Shown here: in pieces, positions 35,087 to 42,284 of the stretch | Position numbering within the stretch: position 1 is the first letter of the stretch | How the letters are laid out: every line of letters starts with the position of its first letter | Assembly: GCF_945881795.1 (NCBI RefSeq) | Contig: NZ_CAMCVG010000008.1 | Location: forward strand, 1-45,967 | DNA: 45,967 nucleotides | From: Rhodoferax sp. OV413 | GTDB taxonomy: Bacteria; Pseudomonadota; Gammaproteobacteria; Burkholderiales; Burkholderiaceae_C | Direction: 5' to 3' | Translations under genes and position numbers: made by a program | Notes under the pieces: generated by a model | Told to the model about the DNA's origin: nothing | Database searches by the model: none | The model's input: only the letters and a program-made list of their open reading frames with translations

Positions 35087-35104
35087 GTAGTCATATGTTA
35101 CTAC
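35087..35104. promoter_or_regulatory. Operator of the RHH/ParE toxin-antitoxin pair
   Basis: GTAGT (35087-35091) and ACTAC (35100-35104) flank CATATG then TT: an 18-bp near-palindrome about 20 bp upstream of the antitoxin start. Such short dyads are the usual target of RHH antitoxins. Confidence 0.55.
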
Positions 35105-35173
35105 CCGACTCAAGTTTCGGAGGGAGGCTTTCAGCTAAGGCCTCCAGCGAGGACCGCCGAATGGCTGCGACTC

Positions 35174-35647
35174 TCAGTCCAGAGGCAGCTCAGCCCCGAA
35201 CTTGCTGCGCTTGATGCTGAAAAACGCCTTCACGTTGCGCACATTGGCGTCGCTGGTGAACAGGCGTTGGGTCAGGGCGTGGTAGTCGGGCATGTTGCGG
35301 GCGTGGACGACGAGGCAAAAATCCGGGCCCGGTGATACGCGGTAACACTGCTGCACGCGCGGCTCAGCGGCAACCCGGGCCTCAAAAGCTTCGAGGGCGG
35401 CGCTGTCCTGCCTGTCGAGCGTGATTTCCACCACCGCGGTGAGCCCGTGACCCAGCACCCGGGCCATGCGCTCGGGGTTGAGCACCGCCACCTGCTTGTC
35501 AATCAGCCCCGCATCCCGCAGGCGCTTAACCCGCCGCAGACAGGTAGGCGGCGAGACATGAGCCCGCTCCGCCAGCGCCTGGTTGCTGAGGCTGGCGTCT
35601 TGTTGCAGCTGGGCGAGGAGCTGCAGATCGGTGGCGTCTATGTCCAT
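35174..35647 (-). CDS. Lrp/AsnC family transcriptional regulator
   Basis: This is a 157-residue regulator with an N-terminal HTH (LSNQALAERAHVSPPTCLRR, about residues 20-40) and a C-terminal RAM/AsnC ligand-binding domain (about 70-150; VSPGPDFCLVVHARNMPDY). Members sense amino acids. It is divergent from glmS with 143 bp between, an AT-rich gap with two matched 13-bp dyads that are probably its binding sites. The target may be glmS, itself, or both; the ligand is unknown. Confidence 0.93.
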   Translation of the reverse strand: MDIDATDLQLLAQLQQDASLSNQALAERAHVSPPTCLRRVKRLRDAGLIDKQVAVLNPERMARVLGHGLTAVVEITLDRQDSAALEAFEARVAAEPRVQQCYRVSPGPDFCLVVHARNMPDYHALTQRLFTSDANVRNVKAFFSIKRSKFGAELPLD

Positions 35648-35661
35648 TTATTCCTCAAAAA

Positions 35662-35713
35662 TTCAATTTATGAACTTTAATTCCATATTGCTTGTGCTTT
35701 GAAATTTTATTTC
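35662..35713. promoter_or_regulatory. Paired dyads in the Lrp-glmS intergenic region
   Basis: Two 13-bp dyads of the same build (four bases, five-base spacer, four bases) are TTCA-ATTTA-TGAA at 35662-35674 and GAAA-TTTTA-TTTC at 35701-35713. Centres are 39 bp apart, about four helical turns. Lrp-type proteins bind such repeated AT-rich dyads on one helix face. Confidence 0.55.
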
Positions 35714-35790
35714 GTAAGTATCAAAAAATAGATCATTAATTTTCTACCGAAACTCTACCATGCCGCCATCGATTGACAAGGAGTGTTTCT

Positions 35791-37707
35791 ATGTGTGGCA
35801 TCGTCGGCGCGGTATCTGCGCGCAACATCGTTCCCGTGTTGGTGCAAGGCCTGGAGCGGCTGGAATACCGGGGGTATGACTCCTGCGGGGTGGCGGTGTA
35901 TGCGCATGGCGATGCGGCCGCGCCCGCCGGCACTGGCGGCGGTTTGCGCCGCGCCCGTAGCACTTCGCGCGTGGCCGAGCTGATGGAGCAAGTCGCCAGC
36001 GGCAGCCTGCAAGGCACCCTGGGCATTGCCCACACCCGCTGGGCCACCCACGGCGCGCCAGCAGTGCACAACGCCCACCCCCATTTCAGCCACGGCCCCG
36101 GCGCCGATGCCGATTCCAAACCCGGCCGCGTGGCGCTGGTTCACAACGGCATCATTGAGAACCACGACGAACTGCGTGCGGCCCTGCAAGCCCGCGGCTA
36201 TGTGTTTCACAGCCAGACGGATACCGAGGTCATCGCCCACCTGATCGACAGCCTCTACGACGGCGATGTGTTTGAGGCCGTTCAGGCTGCGGTGCAGCAA
36301 TTGCAGGGCGCCTATGCGATAGCCGTGTTCTGCAAAGACGAGCCGCATCGCCTAATTGGCGCGCGCGCCGGCTCGCCGCTGATTCTGGGTGTAGGCAAAG
36401 ACGGGCAGGAGCATTTTCTGGCCAGCGACGCCATGGCCCTGGCCGGCGTGACCGATCAGATTGTTTACCTTGAAGAGGGCGACCTGGTGGACCTGCAGTT
36501 GGGCAAATACTGGCTGCTCGATAAGGCGCACAAGCCCGTGCCGCCGGCGCAGCGGCCGGTCAAAACCGTGCTGGCGCACAGTGGTGCTGCCGAGCTGGGC
36601 CCCTACCGGCATTACATGCAAAAGGAAATTTTCGAGCAGCCCCGCGCCATTGCCGACACGCTCGAGGGCGTGGAAGGCATCGTCCCCGAGCTGTTTGACC
36701 AGCAGGCCAACCACGCCCCCGGCGCCAATGCGGCGCGGGTGTTCCAGCAGATTGACAGCGTGCTCATCCTCGCCTGCGGCACCAGCTACTACAGCGGCTG
36801 CGCTGCCAAGTATTGGATCGAGAGCATCGCCAAAATTCCCTGCAACGTGGAGGTGGCCAGCGAATACCGCTACCGCGAGTCGGTGCCCAACCCCAACACT
36901 TTGGTCGTAACCATCACCCAGAGCGGCGAAACCGCCGACACACTGGCCGCCCTGCGCCACGCGCAAAGCCTGGGCATGCGCCACACCCTCACTATTTGCA
37001 ATGTGGCCACCAGCGCCATGGTGCGCGAGTGCAGCCTGGCTTACGTGACCCGTGCGGGGGTTGAAATCGGCGTGGCGTCTACCAAAGCATTCACCACCCA
37101 GCTGGCGGGCCTGTTTTTGCTCACGCTGTGCCTGGCGCAAGCTAAAGGGCGCTTAAGTGAAGCCGAAGAAGCTCGCCACCTGAAAGCCATGCGCCACCTG
37201 CCCGCAGCGCTGCAAGCCGTGCTGGCGCTAGAGCCGCAAATCATGGCCTGGGCCGATGATTTTGCGAAGAAGGAAAACGCGCTCTTCCTGGGCCGCGGAC
37301 TGCATTACCCGATTGCCATGGAAGGCGCGCTCAAGCTCAAAGAGATTACCTACATCCACGCCGAAGCCTACGCCGCCGGCGAGCTCAAGCACGGGCCGCT
37401 GGCGCTGGTTACCAGCGACATGCCGGTGGTGACTGTGGCGCCCAACGACGCGTTGCTCGAAAAGCTCAAAAGCAATATGCACGAAGTCCGCGCCCGCGGC
37501 GGCGTGTTGTATGTGTTGGCCGACTCCGACACCCATATTGAAAGCGGCGAAGGCCTGCACGTCATCCGCATGCCAGAGCACTACGGAGAACTCTCGCCCC
37601 TGCTGCACGTTGTGCCTTTGCAGCTGCTGGCGTACCACACGGCGTGCGCGCGCGGCACGGATGTGGACAAGCCGAGGAATTTGGCGAAGTCGGTGACGGT
37701 GGAGTAG
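35791..37707 (+). CDS. glmS: Glutamine-fructose-6-phosphate aminotransferase (isomerising)
   Basis: GlmS makes glucosamine 6-phosphate, the first step to UDP-GlcNAc, and here lies close to glmU. The 638-residue protein begins MCGIVGA with catalytic Cys2 (residues 1-240, glutaminase domain). Two SIS domains follow (about 310-440 and 490-620; [17 protein letters not shown]), and the conserved end is [11 protein letters not shown]. The ATG at 35791 has AAGGAG upstream; an earlier in-frame start adds six residues and would displace the catalytic Cys. The length is a little above E. coli (609) because of an extra loop near residues 41-58. Confidence 0.98.
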   Translation: MCGIVGAVSARNIVPVLVQGLERLEYRGYDSCGVAVYAHGDAAAPAGTGGGLRRARSTSRVAELMEQVASGSLQGTLGIAHTRWATHGAPAVHNAHPHFSHGPGADADSKPGRVALVHNGIIENHDELRAALQARGYVFHSQTDTEVIAHLIDSLYDGDVFEAVQAAVQQLQGAYAIAVFCKDEPHRLIGARAGSPLILGVGKDGQEHFLASDAMALAGVTDQIVYLEEGDLVDLQLGKYWLLDKAHKPVPPAQRPVKTVLAHSGAAELGPYRHYMQKEIFEQPRAIADTLEGVEGIVPELFDQQANHAPGANAARVFQQIDSVLILACGTSYYSGCAAKYWIESIAKIPCNVEVASEYRYRESVPNPNTLVVTITQSGETADTLAALRHAQSLGMRHTLTICNVATSAMVRECSLAYVTRAGVEIGVASTKAFTTQLAGLFLLTLCLAQAKGRLSEAEEARHLKAMRHLPAALQAVLALEPQIMAWADDFAKKENALFLGRGLHYPIAMEGALKLKEITYIHAEAYAAGELKHGPLALVTSDMPVVTVAPNDALLEKLKSNMHEVRARGGVLYVLADSDTHIESGEGLHVIRMPEHYGELSPLLHVVPLQLLAYHTACARGTDVDKPRNLAKSVTVE

Positions 37708-37765
37708 GGCGGCGCAGATTTCCGCTGCACGAGAAAGTGGTTGAACTTTCGGCTTGGGTCGGCGC

Positions 37766-38227
37766 TCAAGCACTCAGGAGTACCAACTCAAGCCCGCGCG
37801 GTACGAAGTTGTTGAAGTCTTTATCCAGCGTGACCAATCGCAATCCAGCTGCCAGGGCGAATGCTGCAAGGTAAGCATCCATCCAGACCTTTGGCGAAGC
37901 ACTATCCAAAGCGGCCAGACTTCGCCATAGATTAAAAGCACCGGGGGCCTCGTCGCGCCAAGCCACTTGTGGCAAGGCTTGCAGGTTGTCCAGAGTGAGC
38001 AGCGCGTCGCGGTTGCTGAGCGGCTCAACGCCATACGCCTTCGTCAGTGCAGCCGTGGACAGCAGGCGCAAAAAACTTTGTTGGGTGGCGCGGCAAAGAA
38101 CTGCAGCCTCGGCGGCAGTTGCTTGCCGCAGTGCCTGTCTGGCTGGGTTGTGCGCGGGATGTTGATCAAACGTGGCGGCAAGCCAGACACTGGTGTCAAA
38201 CAGAGAGGCCGGCACGATGCATGTCAT
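37766..38227 (-). CDS. PIN-domain toxin (VapC-type)
   Basis: This is a 153-residue PIN-domain ribonuclease candidate. Acidic residues are in the family positions: Asp11 in FDTSVWL, Asp117 in WMDAYLAAFA and Asp135/Asp137 in TLDKDF. The TQQSFLRLLS segment (about 48-57) places Gln/Ser where many PIN proteins have Glu, a feature also seen in a VapC subgroup. The start overlaps the antitoxin 3' end by 32 bp. It ends 58 bp from the glmS stop, convergent with it, at the position where Tn7-type elements insert. Confidence 0.85.
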   Translation of the reverse strand: MTCIVPASLFDTSVWLAATFDQHPAHNPARQALRQATAAEAAVLCRATQQSFLRLLSTAALTKAYGVEPLSNRDALLTLDNLQALPQVAWRDEAPGAFNLWRSLAALDSASPKVWMDAYLAAFALAAGLRLVTLDKDFNNFVPRGLELVLLSA

Positions 38228-38498
38228 CCTGGGTTTGTGAATCTTGTTCGAGCGCTAGCAATGCCTCGATATTCATGAGGCGAGCGGGTGCATCGGCTGT
38301 TCCGCGGATGATGGGCAGGCCGTCGGCGCCGGTCTCAACTGCAGAGCCCGGAGGCGGCGTTGTGGGGCGGGGCGCCCCCATACCCAGCCCTTGGCGTAAA
38401 AAATCTGCGGTCAGGTCCCGCAGGGTTCGCCCCTGCATCAGCGCCCGCAGCTTCATCTCACGCACCAGTTCGTCAGGTAAGTCGAGTGTGGTTTTCAT
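38196..38498 (-). CDS. VapB-type ribbon-helix-helix antitoxin
   Basis: This is a 100-residue antitoxin. The N-terminal RHH domain (MKTTLDLPDELVREMKLRA, about residues 1-42) is typical of VapB/CopG-type antitoxins; the rest is Pro-, Gly- and Thr-rich and ends in an acidic tail (ALLALEQDSQ). The ATG at 38498 is directly downstream of a perfect palindrome. A longer frame extends 134 codons upstream but through low-complexity sequence over the divergent gene, so I reject it. Confidence 0.85.
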   Translation of the reverse strand: MKTTLDLPDELVREMKLRALMQGRTLRDLTADFLRQGLGMGAPRPTTPPPGSAVETGADGLPIIRGTADAPARLMNIEALLALEQDSQTQDDMHRAGLSV

Positions 38499-38505
38499 GA
38501 AGGCA

Positions 38506-38529
38506 AGCTTACCAGTTAGCTGGTAAGCT
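38506..38529. promoter_or_regulatory. Operator of the vapBC-type pair
   Basis: A perfect 10-bp inverted repeat, AGCTTACCAG (38506-38515) and CTGGTAAGCT (38520-38529), with a 4-base spacer lies eight bases upstream of the antitoxin ATG. It likely mediates autorepression by the toxin-antitoxin complex. Confidence 0.75.
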
Positions 38530-38657
38530 GTAAAACAATCGCGAACACGGCAATTGAAGGTTGGACGGAGGCCCCAAGCATTGGCAACGGCACTCCCGAA
38601 ACACCCGCCTAGGGGTACATTGCAAGCATTGCCGTCCACAACACCCAAGGACCCTGA

Positions 38658-39503
38658 ATGCCCGCAGAGCTCCCCCTCAAGAACCAAGTCGCCCTCATCA
38701 CCGGTGGCAATGTCGGCATCGGGCGGGTTACCGCGATGGAGCTGGCCAGGTCCGGGGTGCAGGTGGTGATTGCCGGGCGGTCGCGGGAACGCACGCAGCC
38801 GGTGTTGGACGCGATGGCGGCACTCCCAGGGGCGCCAGCGCCCTTGTTTTTGCCGCTGGATTTGGCGAGTCTTCATTCCGTGCGGGCCTGCGCTGCACAA
38901 TTTTTGGCGCTGAGCCTGCCCTTACACCTGTTGATTAACAACGCGGGGCTGGCCGGTGCGCGCGGGCTCACCGAGGATGGTTTTGAGATGGCGTTTGGTG
39001 TGAACCATCTCGGGCATTTTTTGCTGACTCAGTTGCTGCTGCCCACCTTGCAGCAAGCGCCGGCTGCGCGCGTGGTTACTGTCTCGAGCCGCGCCCATAA
39101 GCGCACCCCGGGTATTGATTGGGATGCCCTTCGCCGACCCACGCAGACGCGCACCGGAATCCGCGAATATGCGGTGTCCAAGCTGGCAAATCTGCTGTTT
39201 AGCGCGGAGCTGGGGCGCCGGCTGGCGGGCACGAAGGTGTCGACTTATTCCTTACACCCCGGTGTGGTGGACACCGAAATCTGGCGGGTAGTGCCCCAGT
39301 GGGTGCGGCCCTTGCTGCGACTTCGCGGCTTAATCACACCGGAAGAGGGCGCCCAAACCACTTTGCATTGCGCCTTGCGCGCGCCTGCGAGCGAAAGCGG
39401 TTTGTATTACGCCGACTGCCGGCCCACCAGGCCCGCGCGCAACGGCCGCGACATGGCGCTGGCGCAGGAGTTGTGGCAGCGTAGCGAGGCCTGGACACGC
39501 TAG
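38658..39503 (+). CDS. Short-chain dehydrogenase/reductase (retinol-dehydrogenase/WWOX-like)
   Basis: This is a 281-residue SDR. The cofactor loop TGGNVGIG (residues 15-22), NNAG (about 94-97), SSRAH and YAVSK (about 172-176) are intact, and the VNHLGHFLLT segment is typical of the retinol dehydrogenase / WWOX branch. Substrate unknown. It is divergent from the vapBC-type operon with 159 bp between starts, and 33 bp upstream of the DUF4010 gene on the same strand. Confidence 0.9.
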   Translation: MPAELPLKNQVALITGGNVGIGRVTAMELARSGVQVVIAGRSRERTQPVLDAMAALPGAPAPLFLPLDLASLHSVRACAAQFLALSLPLHLLINNAGLAGARGLTEDGFEMAFGVNHLGHFLLTQLLLPTLQQAPAARVVTVSSRAHKRTPGIDWDALRRPTQTRTGIREYAVSKLANLLFSAELGRRLAGTKVSTYSLHPGVVDTEIWRVVPQWVRPLLRLRGLITPEEGAQTTLHCALRAPASESGLYYADCRPTRPARNGRDMALAQELWQRSEAWTR

Positions 39504-39536
39504 GGTCGCTCGGGCCCGCCATACAAGAACAGAACC

Positions 39537-40802
39537 ATGCAACCTACCTTCGTTGCTCTGTGCGTAGCCCTCGGCATTGGCTTGCTGGTGGGGGCGGAGC
39601 GAGAGCGGCGCAAGGACAGCAGCCCGGACCGCGGTTCGGCCGGCATTCGTACCTTTGCCATCGTCTCCCTGTTGGGGGCGGTAGGTATGTTGGTGGGGGG
39701 TGTTGCGGTGCTGGCGCTCGTCGTTTTCATTACCGGGCTGGCTGCCATGGCCGCCTATGTGAGCAACCACCGGGAAGACAAAGGCATCACCACGGAGATG
39801 GCGCTGGTGCTCAACGGTTTGCTGGGTGGCTTGGCCGTGGTGGATGCGCTGTTGGCGGCGGAGGTCGGGGTGCTGCTGGCGCTCTTGCTGTTTGCGCGCA
39901 AGGCGATTCATCACTTTGTACGTGCCCTGTTAACCGAGCAAGACTTGCAGGACGCTCTGGTATTTGCCGGCATAGCGCTCATCGTGCTGCCTTTGGCGCC
40001 GGATGCGTTTATGGGCCCGCTGAATGCGCTTAACCCGCGCCATCTGGTGCTTCTGGTGGTGGTGATGCTAGCAATCAGCGCCTGCGGTTATGTGGGCTCC
40101 CGCTGGTTGGGGCCGCGCTACGGGCTCCCGCTGGCGGGTTTTTCGTCGGGTTTTGTGTCCAGTGTGGCCACTACTTATTCCATGGGTCAGCGCGGGCAGG
40201 TGAATGGGGTTGTCAGCGGCCCGGCGGTGGCGGGGGCCGCGTTGTCGTCCATTGCGACTTTTGTGCAAATGTCGGTGCTTATCGGGCTGGTGGCGCCGCA
40301 ACTCTTGCGCTTGATGGCGCTGCCCTTGCTCTTGGGCGGGGCCGCCGCCCTGTCATACGGGCTGTGGTGCCTTTACGGATCCGACTCCGGCTCCAGCACC
40401 CCAGCAACCGCCCACCCCGAGGGCGCGCCCGATGTCGGTCGTGCCTTTGACCTGCAATCCGCGGTCGCCTTTGCCGGGGTGCTGACGCTGGTGATGATGG
40501 TGTCGGCGGGCCTCAACGCCTGGCTGGGCGAGCGGGGCGTGGCCTTGGCTGCCATGGTGGCCGGCTTGGCGGACGCGCACGCCACCGCCGCGTCCACCGC
40601 TAGCCTGATAGCGGCCGGAGAAATTAAAGCGCAGCAGGCTGTGCTGCCGATATTGCTAGGGCTAAGCGCCAACACACTGACCAAAGCGGTGGTGGCCTAT
40701 CAGGCCGGGGGAGTCGCTTATCTGTGCCGCATGGCCCCGGGCCTGGCGCTGATGATGGTCGCGGTATGGGCCGGGTACGGCGTGTTGTGGTTGAGCAGTT
40801 AA
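39537..40802 (+). CDS. MgtC/DUF4010 family membrane protein
   Basis: This is a 421-residue inner-membrane protein. The N-terminal MgtC/SapB domain reads ALGIGLLVGAERERR (about residues 11-25) and RGSAGIRTFA; the DUF4010 domain follows (about 180-400; GFSSGFVSSVATTYSMG, then LGLSANTLTKAVVA). About 12 hydrophobic segments are visible. Residues 282-300 form a short Ser/Pro/Thr-rich loop (SGSSTPATAHP). The role of the family is unclear. Confidence 0.9.
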   Translation: MQPTFVALCVALGIGLLVGAERERRKDSSPDRGSAGIRTFAIVSLLGAVGMLVGGVAVLALVVFITGLAAMAAYVSNHREDKGITTEMALVLNGLLGGLAVVDALLAAEVGVLLALLLFARKAIHHFVRALLTEQDLQDALVFAGIALIVLPLAPDAFMGPLNALNPRHLVLLVVVMLAISACGYVGSRWLGPRYGLPLAGFSSGFVSSVATTYSMGQRGQVNGVVSGPAVAGAALSSIATFVQMSVLIGLVAPQLLRLMALPLLLGGAAALSYGLWCLYGSDSGSSTPATAHPEGAPDVGRAFDLQSAVAFAGVLTLVMMVSAGLNAWLGERGVALAAMVAGLADAHATAASTASLIAAGEIKAQQAVLPILLGLSANTLTKAVVAYQAGGVAYLCRMAPGLALMMVAVWAGYGVLWLSS

Positions 40803-40816
40803 CGCACTTGAGCGCC

Positions 40817-40839
40817 ATTTGCACCAATTTGGTGCAAAT
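40817..40839. promoter_or_regulatory. NtrC-type binding site
   Basis: A 23-bp perfect palindrome (10-bp arms ATTTGCACCA and TGGTGCAAAT around ATT) contains TGCACC-N5-GGTGCA, the classical NtrC box. It starts 15 bp after the DUF4010 stop. No sigma-54 -24/-12 element is visible downstream. With no T-run it is a poor terminator. Confidence 0.6.
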
Positions 40840-40903
40840 TCTGGGGGCGGATAGCTGGATGGCTTCGGATCCCGATTTTTTCGAAGTTTTTTGAAAAAAG
40901 GCC

Positions 40904-40930
40904 TAAATAACCCCCTAAATCTGCCGTTAA
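40904..40930 (+). promoter_or_regulatory. Flagellar sigma-28 (FliA) type promoter
   Basis: TAAA (40904-40907), exactly 15 bases, then GCCGTTAA (40923-40930) matches the FliA consensus TAAA-N15-GCCGATAA with one mismatch in the -10. It lies about 55 bp upstream of the small 165-residue gene and could start a transcript near 40938. Confidence 0.6.
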
Positions 40931-40959
40931 GAATCGTACGTCAACTCCTCACTCTCACC

Positions 40960-40976
40960 GGAGGGGCCGAAAGGCC
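40960..40976 (+). promoter_or_regulatory. Ribosome binding site followed by a GNRA-capped hairpin
   Basis: GGAGG (40960-40964) is followed directly by GGCC-GAAA-GGCC (40965-40976), a four-pair GC stem with a GAAA tetraloop. The ATG at 40985 is 20 bases from the Shine-Dalgarno in linear distance, but only eight when the hairpin is folded. Confidence 0.6.
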
Positions 40977-40984
40977 AACCCACA

Positions 40985-41482
40985 ATGCAACTGCCAACCA
41001 TTGATCGAAACCAGCAAATACGCCCCGCCGGCGTAGACGCTGCTTCGTCTGGGGCAAATCGGGTTATCCCAGTTGCTCCGGTCAACCCGTCTGTCGCGCA
41101 GTCCAAGCCGATCGAGTCCGGCCCCGACGTGATTGACAAGGTAAACCCCGCGCTCAAGGCCCAGTCTGCGGGTGAGGCCCCTTACCAAAGCGTGTCCGAC
41201 CCGGTGCAGCGCGGCTCCGAGGCGTCTATGCAGCACGACTGGACGATTCACCGCCCTTCGCAGGAAAAGGTGGAGAACCCTCCGCCCAAGCCCATGGCCC
41301 AGGTCTTGATGGACCACCTCAAGACCGTGTGGACGGCCAGCGCCAGCGCGGTGCAAATCGAGCAGGTCAAAAACCAGATCAACCCCCAGCCGCCTGTGGC
41401 GCCCACCGAAATGCCCGGCCAGCTGGCCAAGCAGTCCATGGTGTTTGTGCCCAGCAAGATCAATAAAGTCGATAAAACCTGA
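40985..41482 (+). CDS. Hypothetical protein, possibly motility-linked
   Basis: This is a 165-residue protein that I do not recognise. No signal peptide or membrane segment is visible. It is rich in Pro, Gln, Ser and Val, likely partly disordered over residues 1-90. A more ordered segment (about 100-135, [20 protein letters not shown]) is followed by a Pro-rich part and a basic end KINKVDKT. Its promoter looks like a sigma-28 flagellar type, so the product could belong to late flagellar or chemotaxis functions; this is inference. It precedes queC by 64 bp on the same strand. Confidence 0.75.
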   Translation: MQLPTIDRNQQIRPAGVDAASSGANRVIPVAPVNPSVAQSKPIESGPDVIDKVNPALKAQSAGEAPYQSVSDPVQRGSEASMQHDWTIHRPSQEKVENPPPKPMAQVLMDHLKTVWTASASAVQIEQVKNQINPQPPVAPTEMPGQLAKQSMVFVPSKINKVDKT

Positions 41483-41546
41483 GCCAGCGCGGTGCAGCTG
41501 CATCGCCCCCCGCTTGCTACCTGCGCTGTGGTCTAACATCGCGCCC

Positions 41547-42284
41547 ATGCACACCTCTGCGCTTGTTCTGTTCTCCGGCGGGCAGGATTCCACCACCTGC
41601 CTCGCCCACGCCCTCTCCAAGTACGAGCGCGTAGAAACCATCGCATTTGATTACGGCCAGCGCCACCATGTGGAGCTGCAGGCGCGGCTGAATGTGCTTG
41701 CCGCCATCAAGGCCGGCTTTCCGGCATGGGCCGCCCAGCTGGGGGAAGACCACCTGCTGGATTTGGCGGTGTTGGGCGAATTGAGCGAGACCTCACTCAC
41801 CCGCGACATGGGTTTTCAGATGGAATCCAGCGGCCTGCCCAACACCTTTGTGCCCGGCCGCAACCTGCTGTTCATGACGTTGGCAGCCGCCTTGGCCTAC
41901 CGGCGCGGTCTGCAGGTGATAGTGACCGGGGTGTGCGAGACCGATTTTTCGGGCTACCCCGATTGCCGCGACGACACCATGAAAGCCTTGCAACTCGCGC
42001 TGTCGCTGGGCATGGACAGGCGCTTTCTGATCGAAACCCCGCTGATGTGGATTGATAAGGCCCAGACCTGGGAGCTGGCTCACACGCTGGGCGCGCAGTC
42101 CGGCGTGCCGGGCGGCGGGCAGGCGATGGTGGATTTGGTGGTGGAACACACCCACACCTGCTACCAAGGGGACCGCACGCACCGCCACGCCTGGGGCTAC
42201 GGCTGCGGCAGCTGCCCCGCCTGCGAGCTCCGGGCCAAGGGCTACGCCGGCTTTACCACCAAGGTAAACAGCGCCGCGACCTGA
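41547..42284 (+). CDS. queC: 7-cyano-7-deazaguanine synthase
   Basis: QueC converts 7-carboxy-7-deazaguanine to preQ0 for queuosine. The 245-residue protein has the PP-loop SGGQDSTT near residues 9-16, DYGQRHHVE, and the C-terminal zinc cysteines CGSCPAC with the earlier Cys (CYQGD). The Gly-rich insertion before CYQGD (GVPGGG) is somewhat longer than usual. I use ATG 41547; an upstream frame adds 34 Pro/Arg-rich residues without support. The stop overlaps the 3' end of the convergent ABC exporter gene by 43 bp. Confidence 0.96.
   Translation: MHTSALVLFSGGQDSTTCLAHALSKYERVETIAFDYGQRHHVELQARLNVLAAIKAGFPAWAAQLGEDHLLDLAVLGELSETSLTRDMGFQMESSGLPNTFVPGRNLLFMTLAAALAYRRGLQVIVTGVCETDFSGYPDCRDDTMKALQLALSLGMDRRFLIETPLMWIDKAQTWELAHTLGAQSGVPGGGQAMVDLVVEHTHTCYQGDRTHRHAWGYGCGSCPACELRAKGYAGFTTKVNSAAT

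Noticed and set aside
35648..35790. glmS ribozyme or riboswitch upstream of glmS
   Set aside because: The leader is short and shows no ribozyme core; such ribozymes are mostly known from Firmicutes.
37733..37750. Hairpin GAAAGT/ACTTTC after glmS as terminator
   Set aside because: Only six base pairs, low GC and no T-run; too weak to call.
37708..38657. Tn7-like element at the glmS 3' end
   Set aside because: No tns genes or end repeats are visible; only a toxin-antitoxin pair and an SDR follow.
40608..40680. Possible further copy of the dispersed element in the DUF4010 gene
   Set aside because: GCTA is present, but the AGCWGC and GCGC blocks are out of register.
40840..40984. Sigma-54 promoter after the NtrC-type box
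   Set aside because: No TGGCAC-N5-TTGC-like element with correct GG-N10-GC spacing is present.
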